From contig NZ_CP018870.1 of assembly GCF_001941845.1 (NCBI RefSeq), forward strand, positions 3,157,501-3,221,500: a stretch of DNA of 64,000 nt, in the 5' to 3' direction. The stretch is from Streptomyces sp. TN58 (GTDB taxonomy: Bacteria; Actinomycetota; Actinomycetes; Streptomycetales; Streptomycetaceae). The translations under genes and the position numbers were made by a program. Shown here one piece after another: positions 35,013-42,657 of this stretch (position 1 is the first letter of the stretch; every line of letters begins with the position of its first letter). The notes beneath the pieces are model-generated. The model saw nothing but the letters and a program-made list of their open reading frames with translations. It was not told where the DNA came from and did not search any database.

Positions 35013-35234
35013 ATGACGACGAACGAGAACCTTCTGCCGAACGACGGCGGCGTCAAGCCGCTCGACAATCACGCCTCGGGCGTCGAAATCGAGACTCTGG
35101 ACAATCACGCGTCGGGCATCGAGATCAAGCCGCCGACCGAGGACAAGCCGACGGGCGAGGACAAGCCGGCCGGTGAGGCCGCGGGCGAGGAGATCCAGAC
35201 GCTGGACAACCACGCGTCCGGTCCGCGCCCGTAG
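35013..35234 (+). CDS. afsS: AfsS-like small regulatory protein with DNHAS repeats
   Basis: 73 residues from ATG 35013 (AGGAGA upstream). The motif LDNHASG occurs three times, at residues 17-23, 29-35 and 64-70, each preceded by an acidic or Val/Ile strand; between the second and third is a Lys/Pro/Glu linker (EDKPTGEDKPAG). AfsS of S. coelicolor is a 63-residue protein with repeats containing DNHMP and is the direct target of AfsR. Proteins of this type are often labelled sigma-like. Same position and length, but the repeat ends in AS here instead of MP. It raises secondary metabolism in known cases by an unresolved mechanism. Confidence 0.85.
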   Translation: MTTNENLLPNDGGVKPLDNHASGVEIETLDNHASGIEIKPPTEDKPTGEDKPAGEAAGEEIQTLDNHASGPRP

Positions 35235-35298
35235 CGAACGCACGACGGACGGGGGAGCCCACGGGGGAGTACGGGGCTCGGGGGGAGCAACGGGGGAA

Positions 35299-35340
35299 CG
35301 GCGGTCGCGGTGGCCCGGAGGGGAGCCACCGCGACCGCCG
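35299..35340 (+). terminator. strong hairpin terminator of the afsS-like gene
   Basis: Perfect 16-bp arms (35299-35314 and 35325-35340) around a 10-nt loop, 65 nt after the stop. Confidence 0.88.
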
Positions 35341-35388
35341 CACCCGTATGCCCGGCCGGAAGCGGCGGGCCCGGCATAGGCTGGGGGC

Positions 35389-36120
35389 GTGTTCTCCTCC
35401 CACGGGCCGAGCGTCCGCGAACTGGCAGTGCAGGGCCTCTCCTCCGTGGAGCGGGGTTACGACCTGCTCGCGCCGAAGTTCGACCACACCCCCTTCCGCA
35501 CCCCTGACCGGATGCTCGACGCGGTCGAGGAGACCCTTGCCCGGCAGCGGGAGGGCGGCTTCGGCTCCGGCCTGGACGTGTGCTGCGGCACGGGCGCCGG
35601 GATCGGCATGCTGCGGAGGCTGTGCCGGGACCGGGTCACCGGGGTGGACCTCAGCGCGGGCATGCTCGCCGAGGCCGGGCGGGCGCACGCGGGCGACGAC
35701 CGCGTGGACTTCGTACGGGCCGACGCGCGAGCCCTTCCGGCCGGGCTCGCAGGCCGCTACGACCTGGCCGTCAGCTTCGGGGCCTTCGGCCACTTCCTGC
35801 CCGCCGAGCGGCCCGCGCTCTTCTCCGGGGTGCACGCGGCGCTGCGCGAGGGCGGCGTCTTCGCCTTCCCGATCGGCGCCCCGATCCCGGTCAGCTCACC
35901 GGTGTGGTGGGCGGTGGCCGCCTTCGACGCCGTGATGCGTGTGCGCAACGCGGTGTGGTGGCCGCCGTTCGTCATGTACTACCGGACCTTCCCGCTGGGC
36001 GGGGTGCGGGCGGACCTGCGGGCGGCGGGCTTCACGGTGGAGACGGTTCCGCTGGAGCGGTTCGGCCGGCTTCCCGGCGGCGCCCCGCGCTGGCGCCTGG
36101 TCCTGGCCCGCCGGTCGTAG
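35389..36120 (+). CDS. class I SAM-dependent methyltransferase
   Basis: 243 residues from GTG 35389. SAM motif I is LDVCCGTGAGIGML (about 64-77), the acidic loop is GVDLSAGML, and motif II/III regions follow (VDFVRADARALP, YDLAVSFGAFGHF). Acceptor unknown; the extended C-terminal half (VWWAVAAFDAVMRVRNAVWWPP) is Trp-rich and could sit near a membrane or hydrophobic substrate. It is separated from afsS by a terminator and from the next gene by 110 nt. Confidence 0.88.
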   Translation: MFSSHGPSVRELAVQGLSSVERGYDLLAPKFDHTPFRTPDRMLDAVEETLARQREGGFGSGLDVCCGTGAGIGMLRRLCRDRVTGVDLSAGMLAEAGRAHAGDDRVDFVRADARALPAGLAGRYDLAVSFGAFGHFLPAERPALFSGVHAALREGGVFAFPIGAPIPVSSPVWWAVAAFDAVMRVRNAVWWPPFVMYYRTFPLGGVRADLRAAGFTVETVPLERFGRLPGGAPRWRLVLARRS

Positions 36121-36230
36121 GGGATCGCCGGGGCTTGGCGGAACGCCTGCGTCACCATCAGGACACCGGGCACAATCCGTGAGGAACCGTCAGGCAGCCC
36201 GCGCAGCACCCTCATTCACTGGAGCAGCCG

Positions 36231-37013
36231 GTGTCGTCACAGGAAATGCTCGTCACGATCACCCCCCAGCAGGCCGCCTACGGAGTGATCCTCCCCGTGG
36301 AACTGCCGACCGGTACGGTCCGGCTGCGCATACCGCCCTGCCGGCACGGGGACCTCGTCAAGGTCCGTGTCGGTGCCGAGGAGATGCGCTTACGCGTCCA
36401 CGTCTCCGGAGCGGGCGCGGCCTGGATCGCGGGCGCCGGGGGCATCGCTCCCCCGTCGGCCGGCGCCGCCCCGACGGCCGTGCAGCAGCCCGCCCCGGCC
36501 CCGCAGACGGGTGGCGGGCGCGGCTGCCTGGCGGGGCTCGCCGTCGCCGCGGTCCTGGTCATCGGCTTCTTCGTGCTGAGCGACGGCGACGACGGCTCGG
36601 ACGCCAAGCCCTCCGCCGATTCCACGCCCACCTGGTCCCCGTCGCCGCCCTCGCCGTCGCCCCCGGAGGCCTCCGAGACCCCGTACGACTCCGAACCGAG
36701 CGCCGAAACGAGCACCGAACCGAGCGCCGAGCCGAGCCCCGAGCCCACCCCCTTCGACCGCGGCACCTGCCTCAACGGACAGCTCCCTGACTCCACGACG
36801 CCCCGCAGCGTCAGCGGCGTCGAGGAGGTCCCCTGCTCGGCGTCCGACGCCCACTACCGGGTGATCGAGAACATCCCCGGCACCTCGGACCTGAACAGCT
36901 GCAACGACAATCCGAAGACCCAGTACGCCTTCTCCTACCGCTACATGCGCGGCTCCCTCGTCCTCAACCAGTACGTCTACTGCCTGGTCGGCATAGGCTC
37001 CTACGCCCGCTGA
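36231..37013 (+). CDS. single-span membrane protein, LppU-like tail, with a TTA codon
   Basis: 260 residues from GTG 36231. An N-terminal beta domain (about 1-65) precedes a Pro/Ala linker, one membrane span (CLAGLAVAAVLVIGFFVLS, about residues 99-117), a long Ser/Pro/Glu extracytoplasmic linker, and a C-terminal domain with four Cys (TCLNG, VPCSAS, SCNDN, VYCLVG) resembling LppU/SCO3897-type tails. Codon 54 is TTA (36390-36392), the only in-frame TTA I found by eye in the window, so full translation should need bldA tRNA-Leu and be timed to development. Function unknown. Confidence 0.8.
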   Translation: MSSQEMLVTITPQQAAYGVILPVELPTGTVRLRIPPCRHGDLVKVRVGAEEMRLRVHVSGAGAAWIAGAGGIAPPSAGAAPTAVQQPAPAPQTGGGRGCLAGLAVAAVLVIGFFVLSDGDDGSDAKPSADSTPTWSPSPPSPSPPEASETPYDSEPSAETSTEPSAEPSPEPTPFDRGTCLNGQLPDSTTPRSVSGVEEVPCSASDAHYRVIENIPGTSDLNSCNDNPKTQYAFSYRYMRGSLVLNQYVYCLVGIGSYAR

Positions 37014-37161
37014 CCCAAGGGCGCGCGACGCGGGACAATCGGGTTCGTGGTCATGCACTGCACGTGGCCTGGTCCGGGCTGTGTGCCTACGACCTCCCGC
37101 CGGCAGCGTGAAGCAGTCGGTCAGCGACGCCTGACGCTCCGGGGGCTGGCCGTCGGCGGGG

Positions 37162-38841
37162 TCAGGTGCGGGCGCGGAGTTCGCGTTTGAGGATCTTGCC
37201 GCTCGCGTTGCGGGGGAGGTCGGGGACGAACTCGACCGCCCGGGGGACCTTGTAGTTGGCCATCTCGCGCCGGGACCAGGCGATCAGGTCGTCGGCGGTG
37301 AGGGTGGAGCCGGGGCGGCGGACGGCGTAGGCCTTGCCGACCTCGCCGAGGCGCGGGTCTGGGATGCCGACGACCGCGACGTCGGCGATGTCCGGGTGCA
37401 GGCCGAGGAGTTGCTCGATCTCCGCCGGGTAGGCGTTGAAGCCGCCGACGATGAACATGTCCTTGATCCGGTCGGTGATGCGCAGGTTGCCGCGCTCGTC
37501 CAGCACGCCCACGTCGCCGGTGAGCAGCCAGCCGTCCGGGGTGATCGCCGCCGCCGTGCCGTCGGGGTCCTCGAAGTACCCCTGCATGACGTTGTGGCCG
37601 CGGACGGCGATCTCGCCGGCGGTGCCGGCCGGAAGGGGCCATCCGGCGCCGTCCAGGATCGCCACCTCGGTGTCCGGGATGGCCCGGCCCGAGGTGGCGG
37701 AGACGGTCTCGGCGGGGTCGCCCCGGCGGCACATGGTGACGATGCCGCCCGCCTCGGAGAGGCCGTAGGCGGTGAGGACGGTGGCGATGCCCAGTTCGCC
37801 GCGCAGCCGCTCGACGAGCCGGAGCGGGACCACGGCGGCGCCGGTGACGACCAGGCGGAGGGCGGACAGGTCGTGGTGGCCGCGCTGGGGGTGGTCCAGG
37901 AGGGACTGGTGCAGGGTGGGCGGCCCGGGGAGTACGGAGATCCGCTCGGCGGCGACGTTGGCGAGGACGGTGTCGACGTTGAAGACGGGCTGCGGGACCA
38001 TCGTCGCCCCGCGCATCAGGCAGGCGATGATCCCGGCCTTGTAGCCGAAGGTGTGGAAGAAGGGGTTCACGATCAGGTAGCGGTCGCCCTCCCGCAGCCC
38101 GGCGAGTTCGCTCCACACGGCGTAGCAGCGCAGGGACTGGGCGTGGGTGATGACCGCACCTTTGGGGCTGCCGGTGGTGCCGGAGGTGAAGATGATGTCG
38201 GAGGGGGCGTCGGGGCTGACGGCCTCGGCGCGCTCGCGGACCGCCTCCGCCGTGATCCGGTCCCCGCCGGCGAGGAAGTCCTTCCAGGTGCGGAAGGTGT
38301 CGGGGGCGTCCTCGGCGAGGACGACGACCTCCTCCAGGTGCGGCAGCCCCGGCAGGGGCCCGCGGCCGGGCCCTTCGGCGGCGGCCCGGCGCAGCGAGGC
38401 GACGTAGGAGGTGCCGAGGAAGGTGCCGGTCACGAAGAGCAGCCGGGCCCGGCTGCGCCGGAGGACGTACGCCGCTTCCGTGCCCTTGAAGCGGGTGTTG
38501 AGGGGGACCAGGACGGCGCCCGCGGAGACGGCGCCGAGGGCGGAGACGATCCAGTCCAGGGTGTTGGGGGCCCAGACGGCGACCCGGTCGCCCGGTTCGG
38601 CGCCGGCGGCGACGCAGGCCGCCGCGGCCCGCTCGACGCGCTCCCCGAGCTGCGCGTAACTGATCCGGGTGCGCCCGTCGACGACGGCCTCGCGGTCGGC
38701 GTACCGTGCCGCCGCCGACCGGACGAGCCCCGCGACGGTGCGCCAGCGCAGGTCTCCGCGCGGGTCCTCGAAAGCGCCTCCTCCCACGCCTGCGCCCGCA
38801 CCTTCACCCGCGGCGTCTTCGCGCAGCCCGTCGTCGCCCAT
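37162..38841 (-). CDS. acyl-CoA ligase, FadD3-like
   Basis: 559 residues of the ANL superfamily. The AMP motif IIFTSGTTGSPKGAVITH, YGLSEAGG, the TGD hinge region (GWLLTGDVG), and the catalytic Lys in NASGKILKREL near the C-terminus are all present. It activates a carboxylic acid as its CoA thioester through an acyl-AMP. The general pattern resembles FadD3/FadD17-type ligases from steroid-type catabolism rather than 4-coumarate ligases, but this is by eye. It diverges from the thiolase operon over an operator at 38870, which suggests it starts the pathway. Confidence 0.9.
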   Translation of the reverse strand: MGDDGLREDAAGEGAGAGVGGGAFEDPRGDLRWRTVAGLVRSAAARYADREAVVDGRTRISYAQLGERVERAAAACVAAGAEPGDRVAVWAPNTLDWIVSALGAVSAGAVLVPLNTRFKGTEAAYVLRRSRARLLFVTGTFLGTSYVASLRRAAAEGPGRGPLPGLPHLEEVVVLAEDAPDTFRTWKDFLAGGDRITAEAVRERAEAVSPDAPSDIIFTSGTTGSPKGAVITHAQSLRCYAVWSELAGLREGDRYLIVNPFFHTFGYKAGIIACLMRGATMVPQPVFNVDTVLANVAAERISVLPGPPTLHQSLLDHPQRGHHDLSALRLVVTGAAVVPLRLVERLRGELGIATVLTAYGLSEAGGIVTMCRRGDPAETVSATSGRAIPDTEVAILDGAGWPLPAGTAGEIAVRGHNVMQGYFEDPDGTAAAITPDGWLLTGDVGVLDERGNLRITDRIKDMFIVGGFNAYPAEIEQLLGLHPDIADVAVVGIPDPRLGEVGKAYAVRRPGSTLTADDLIAWSRREMANYKVPRAVEFVPDLPRNASGKILKRELRART

Positions 38842-38869
38842 TGCGTGCCACCCTCCCGCGAACCCAGTA

Positions 38870-38886
38870 GCTGACTATCCGTCAGA
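38870..38886. promoter_or_regulatory. CTGACG-type operator between ligase and thiolase operon
   Basis: GCTGACT-ATC-CGTCAGA; one mismatch in the left arm. It lies 29 nt from the ligase start and 52 nt from the thiolase start. Confidence 0.75.
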
Positions 38887-38937
38887 TTAGCTGTAGCCTT
38901 CGCGGCTGTCAGCACTGGCGCGCACCCGGAGGTGGCG

Positions 38938-40089
38938 ATGGCGGCAACGCTCAAGGACGCTACGGCGATAGTCGGCATCGGCCAGACCGCCTTTGCCAGA
39001 CACCTGCCGCAGTCCGAGAAGGAACTGGCCTGCCGGGCGATCCTGGCGGCCCTGGCCGACGCGGGCATCGACCCGTCCGAGGTCGACGCCTTCTCCTCCT
39101 ACACGATGGAGGAGACCGACGAGGTGGAGGTCGCCAAGGCCATCGGCGCCGGCGACGTCACCTTCTTCTCCAGGATCGGCTACGGCGGCGGCGGTTCCTG
39201 CGCCACCGTCGGCCACCTCGCCTCCGCAGTAGCCACCGGCCAGGCCACCGTCGGCGTCGCCTGGCGCTCCCGCAAACGCGGCTCCGGCCCCCGCCCGTGG
39301 AAGAACACCGCCGTCCAACTGCCCACCCCGGGCCAGTGGACCCGGCCCTTCGGCCTGCTCCGCCCCGCCGACGAGATCGCCATGCTGGCCCGCCGCTACA
39401 TGCACGAGTACGGCGCCACCCGCGACCACTTCTTCAACGTGGCGATGGCCTGCCGCAACCGCGCCAACGAGAACCCCGCCGCGATGATGTACGAACGCCC
39501 GCTGACCCGCGAGATGTACATGACCTCCCGCATGATCAGCGACCCGCTCTGCCTCTTCGACAACTGCCTGGAGACCGACGGCGCACTCGCCTGCGTCGTC
39601 GTCTCCGCCGAACGGGCCCGCGACTGCCGCCACCGGCCCGTCTACGTCCACTCCGCCGCCCAGGGCCTGCCCTCCCAACACCACGGCATGGTCAACTACT
39701 GGAACGACGACCCCCTGTCCGGACCCGCCTGGACCGCGGCCCGCCACCTGTGGAAGCAGGCCGACTTCGGCCCCCAGGACGTGGACGTCGCCCAGATCTA
39801 CGACGCCTTCACCCCGCTCATCCCGCTCTCCCTGGAGGGCTACGGCTTCTGCGGGCGCGGCGAGGGCGCCGCCTTCACCGAGGGCGGCGCCCTGGAGCTC
39901 GGCGGCCGGCTCCCCCTCAACACCGGAGGCGGCGGACTCAGCGAGGCCTACGTGCACGGCTTCAACCTGATCAACGAGGGCGTCAAACAGCTGCGCGGCG
40001 TCTCCACCGCCCAGGTGCCGGACGCCGCGACCTGCCTGGTCACGGCCGGCGAAGGCGTCCCCACGTCCGCGATCCTGCTGAGGAGCTGA
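38938..40089 (+). CDS. thiolase-like lipid-transfer protein (Ltp type)
   Basis: 383 residues. Thiolase fold without the usual acetyl-transferase set: IVGIGQTAFARH start, GYGGGGSCATVGHLASAVATGQ (Cys in SCA where the nucleophile would be), QIYDAFTPLIPL and HGFNLINEGVKQLRG near the end. Ltp-type proteins paired with a DUF35 partner act in steroid side-chain breakdown as retro-aldolases or thiolases. ATG 38938 follows GGAGG; the DUF35 gene begins 3 nt after the stop, so the pair is cotranslated. Confidence 0.9.
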   Translation: MAATLKDATAIVGIGQTAFARHLPQSEKELACRAILAALADAGIDPSEVDAFSSYTMEETDEVEVAKAIGAGDVTFFSRIGYGGGGSCATVGHLASAVATGQATVGVAWRSRKRGSGPRPWKNTAVQLPTPGQWTRPFGLLRPADEIAMLARRYMHEYGATRDHFFNVAMACRNRANENPAAMMYERPLTREMYMTSRMISDPLCLFDNCLETDGALACVVVSAERARDCRHRPVYVHSAAQGLPSQHHGMVNYWNDDPLSGPAWTAARHLWKQADFGPQDVDVAQIYDAFTPLIPLSLEGYGFCGRGEGAAFTEGGALELGGRLPLNTGGGGLSEAYVHGFNLINEGVKQLRGVSTAQVPDAATCLVTAGEGVPTSAILLRS

Positions 40090-40092
40090 CCG

Positions 40093-40563
40093 ATGACCAC
40101 CACGTCCGAAGCGGCCGCGGCCCCCGGGACGGGGGGCCTGCTCCTGCCCGTCCCCGACGAGGACGGCGCCCCCTTCTGGGAGTACGCCGCCCGCGGCGAA
40201 CTGCGCGTCCAGGCCTGCACCGGCTGCGGCCGGCTGCGCTTCCCGCCCCGCCCCTGCTGCCCGCACTGCCGGTCCTTCGACAGCGAGTGGCGCCGCATGA
40301 GCGGCCGAGGCCGCATCTGGTCCTACGTCCGGCCCCACCCGCCGCTGCTGCCCGCCTACGCCGCACAGGCCCCGTACAACGTGATCCTCGTCGAGCTCGC
40401 CGACGCCCCCCACATCCGGCTCGCCGGAAACCTGGTGGCCTGCGCCGACGCCCCGCTCGACTCCGTCGACCCGGCCCGGCTGCGCATCGGCGCCCGCGTC
40501 CACGTGGCCTTCACCGAGCTGGGCGGGATCACCGTGCCGCGCTGGCTCCTGGAGAGGTCATGA
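40093..40563 (+). CDS. DUF35 Zn-ribbon/OB-fold protein
   Basis: 156 residues. The rubredoxin-like Zn site is CTGCGRLRFPPRPCCPHC (CxxC...CxxC, about residues 37-54), followed by an OB-fold (SYVRPHPPLLPAYAAQAPYNVILVEL, IGARVHVAFTEL). DUF35 proteins bind CoA-linked substrates for their thiolase-like partner; in ChsH2/Ltp2-type complexes this pair forms the aldolase. Cotranscribed with the thiolase-like gene and overlapping the next start (ATGA). Confidence 0.92.
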   Translation: MTTTSEAAAAPGTGGLLLPVPDEDGAPFWEYAARGELRVQACTGCGRLRFPPRPCCPHCRSFDSEWRRMSGRGRIWSYVRPHPPLLPAYAAQAPYNVILVELADAPHIRLAGNLVACADAPLDSVDPARLRIGARVHVAFTELGGITVPRWLLERS

Positions 40564-41336
40564 CCCTGCGCGTCGAACGCGACAAGGCCACCGGGGTCGC
40601 GGTCGTCACCCTGGACCGGGAGCACCGGCACAACGCCGTCGACCTGGCCACCGCCGCCGCACTGGGCGAGGCGTGGCGGGAGCTCCGGTTCGCCGGGGAG
40701 GTACGGGCGGTCGTGCTCACCGGCGCCGGACCGGCCGCCTTCTGCACCGGCATCGACCGAGGCGTCGACGTGCCGCAGCCCGCCTCCCCCTACTCGGCCG
40801 ACGACCCGCTCATCGCGATCGGCCCCAAGTCCTGCGACCTGTGGAAACCGGTGGTCACCGCCGTCAACGGCATGGCCTGCGGCGGGGCCTTCTACCTCCT
40901 GGGCGAGTCGGAGTTCCTCATCGCCTCCGAGACGGCCACCTTCTTCGACCCGCACACCGCCTACGGGATGGTCAGCGCCTACGAGGCCGTCTACATGGCG
41001 CAGCGCATGCCCTTCGGCGAGGCCGCCCGGATGTCGCTGATGGGCACGGCCGAACGGCTCTCCGCCCGCCGGGCCCACGAGATCGGCCTGGTCTCGGAGC
41101 TGACCGAGCCGGACGGGCTGCTCCCGGCGGCCCTGCGGGCGGCGCAGACCCTGGCCGGCTTCCCGACGGAGGCCGTCCAGGGCACCGTACGGGCCCTGTG
41201 GTCGGCGAAGCAGGCCGCGCTCCAGCAGGCCCTGGCGCAGGCCCCGGCGCTGATCGCCCTGGGGAACCTGCCGCCGGACCGCCAGGCGGACCTGTTCGCG
41301 AACCGCCGCCCCGGAACGGAGTTCCGGCTGCGCTGA
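40560..41336 (+). CDS. enoyl-CoA hydratase/isomerase family protein
   Basis: 258 residues. Crotonase fold: TLDREHRHNAVD start, LTGAGPAAFCTGIDRG oxyanion region, VTAVNGMACGGAFYLLGESEFLIAS and a GMVSAYEAVY stretch that stands where hydratases carry the active-site Glu. It hydrates or isomerises an enoyl-CoA. The ATG overlaps the DUF35 stop, so this is gene three of the thiolase-DUF35-hydratase operon. The missing canonical EGxxG pattern (here GMVSAYEAV) leaves the exact chemistry open. Confidence 0.9.
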   Translation: MTLRVERDKATGVAVVTLDREHRHNAVDLATAAALGEAWRELRFAGEVRAVVLTGAGPAAFCTGIDRGVDVPQPASPYSADDPLIAIGPKSCDLWKPVVTAVNGMACGGAFYLLGESEFLIASETATFFDPHTAYGMVSAYEAVYMAQRMPFGEAARMSLMGTAERLSARRAHEIGLVSELTEPDGLLPAALRAAQTLAGFPTEAVQGTVRALWSAKQAALQQALAQAPALIALGNLPPDRQADLFANRRPGTEFRLR

Positions 41337-41344
41337 CGCGCCCG

Positions 41345-41959
41345 TCAGCGGGGCTTGCGGGACTTGCTCACGCCGGGCTTCGGCGTGCTCGTGCTCCCGC
41401 TCGTGGAACCGCCGGACGTGGAGCGGGGGGTGGGGGTGCGCGTGGCGGCCGGACCGGAGCTTCGGGTGGTGGGCTTGCCGAGCCGGCAGTTCCTGACGTC
41501 CGCCGCGCGCGACGGGTCGTCGAGGGGCACGTCGACCGTGCGGGTCTCGCGGGCCGCCAGGTCCACCCGTACGACCTCGGTGTCCACCGCGGCGCCCGCG
41601 GCACCCTCCCGGTGGAGGTCGACCTCGATGGTGGCCCTGCGGTCGAGCCGCGAGGTGAAGCGGAGCGTGGTGGCGGGCCTGTCGCGGCCGGTGCAGGTGA
41701 CCACGACCACGGTGGCCGGGTCGCCGTCGGGGCTCGCGGAGGCGGAGGCGGTGCGCGCCGCGGAGGCCGTGCTGCCGTTCCCGTGACTGCGGCTCTTCTT
41801 CTTGCTCTTTGAGCTGGAGCAGCCGCCTCCACTGCTGCTGCCCTTGCTGCCGCTCTTGCTCTTCCCGCCGCTGCTGCCGCCGTGCGACGAGAACCCCGTC
41901 AGTGCGAACACGACGGCGACGAGCACCGCGGTGAACCTGATCCGACGTCCGGACATCAT
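41345..41959 (-). CDS. exported low-complexity protein, unrecognised
   Basis: 204 residues. N-terminal hydrophobic segment (FTAVLVAVVFALTGF) after MMSGRRIR, then about 40 residues of Ser/Gly/Lys low complexity, a beta-rich middle (ATVVVVTCTGRDRPATTLRFTSRL) and a Thr/Pro/Ser C-terminal tail. Probably exported or anchored. No family recognised. Convergent with the hydratase gene, 8 nt apart. Confidence 0.7.
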   Translation of the reverse strand: MMSGRRIRFTAVLVAVVFALTGFSSHGGSSGGKSKSGSKGSSSGGGCSSSKSKKKSRSHGNGSTASAARTASASASPDGDPATVVVVTCTGRDRPATTLRFTSRLDRRATIEVDLHREGAAGAAVDTEVVRVDLAARETRTVDVPLDDPSRAADVRNCRLGKPTTRSSGPAATRTPTPRSTSGGSTSGSTSTPKPGVSKSRKPR

Positions 41960-42038
41960 GATGCGACCCCTCCCCCTGGGACAGACGGCCGGTCACGCTA
42001 CCAGGCGGTCCGGTGGGCACCGCCCGGAGATACGGCGG

Positions 42039-42069
42039 CGGCCCCGGCCCCCGGGAGGGGGCGGGGCCG
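42039..42069 (-). terminator. GC-rich hairpin after the cyclophilin gene
   Basis: CGGCCCCGGCCCCC pairs with GGGGGCGGGGCCG, one bulge, with a GGGA loop; 25 nt beyond the stop on the minus strand. Confidence 0.65.
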
Positions 42070-42093
42070 ACCGGCCGTGCAGGCGGGTGGTGA

Positions 42094-42591
42094 TCAGGCG
42101 GCGTCGACGACGCCGGAGGCCGCGATCTCGACCTTGCCCTTGGGGGCGCCGGACTGGGAGCCCAGGGCCTCGATCTTGTCGACGAGCTCCTGGCCCGAGA
42201 CGACCTCGCCGAAGACGACGTGCTTGCCGTCGAGCCACGAGGTGACGACCGTGGTGATGAAGAACTGCGAGCCGTTGGTGTTGCGGCCGGCGTTCGCCAT
42301 CGACAGCAGGTACGGGCGGTCGTGCTTCAGCTGGAAGTTCTCGTCCTCGAACTTCTCGCCGTAGATGGACTTGCCGCCGGTGCCGTTGTGGTTGGTGAAG
42401 TCACCGCCCTGGAGCATGAACTGCGGAATGATGCGGTGGAAGCCGGAGCCCGCGTAGCCGAAACCGTTCTGGCCGGTGGCCAGCTCACGGAAGTTGCGCG
42501 CCGTCTTCGGGACGACGTCGTCGTACAGCTTGAAGACGATGCGGCCCGCGGACTCGCCGTTGATGTTGATGTCGAAGTAGACGTTGCTCAT
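42094..42591 (-). CDS. peptidyl-prolyl cis-trans isomerase, cyclophilin type
   Basis: 165 residues from ATG 42591 (an ATG at 42600 is in frame). Cyclophilin signatures: [23 protein letters not shown] start, [23 protein letters not shown] (the catalytic Arg and QFMxQGGDF), [17 protein letters not shown] and [14 protein letters not shown]. Cytoplasmic folding helper; no signal peptide. Housekeeping gene between the catabolic operon and the afsK-like kinase. Confidence 0.95.
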   Translation of the reverse strand: MSNVYFDININGESAGRIVFKLYDDVVPKTARNFRELATGQNGFGYAGSGFHRIIPQFMLQGGDFTNHNGTGGKSIYGEKFEDENFQLKHDRPYLLSMANAGRNTNGSQFFITTVVTSWLDGKHVVFGEVVSGQELVDKIEALGSQSGAPKGKVEIAASGVVDAA

Positions 42592-42631
42592 GGGGTCCAT
42601 CCTGTCACTCCCGGTGCGGTGTGCTGCCCGG

Positions 42632-42651
42632 CGGGGCCGAACCCGGCCCCG
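42632..42651 (-). terminator. hairpin terminator of the afsK-like gene
   Basis: CGGGGCCG and CGGCCCCG, perfect 8-bp arms with an AACC loop, 7 nt after the kinase stop on the minus strand. Confidence 0.7.
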
Positions 42652-42657
42652 GTCGGG

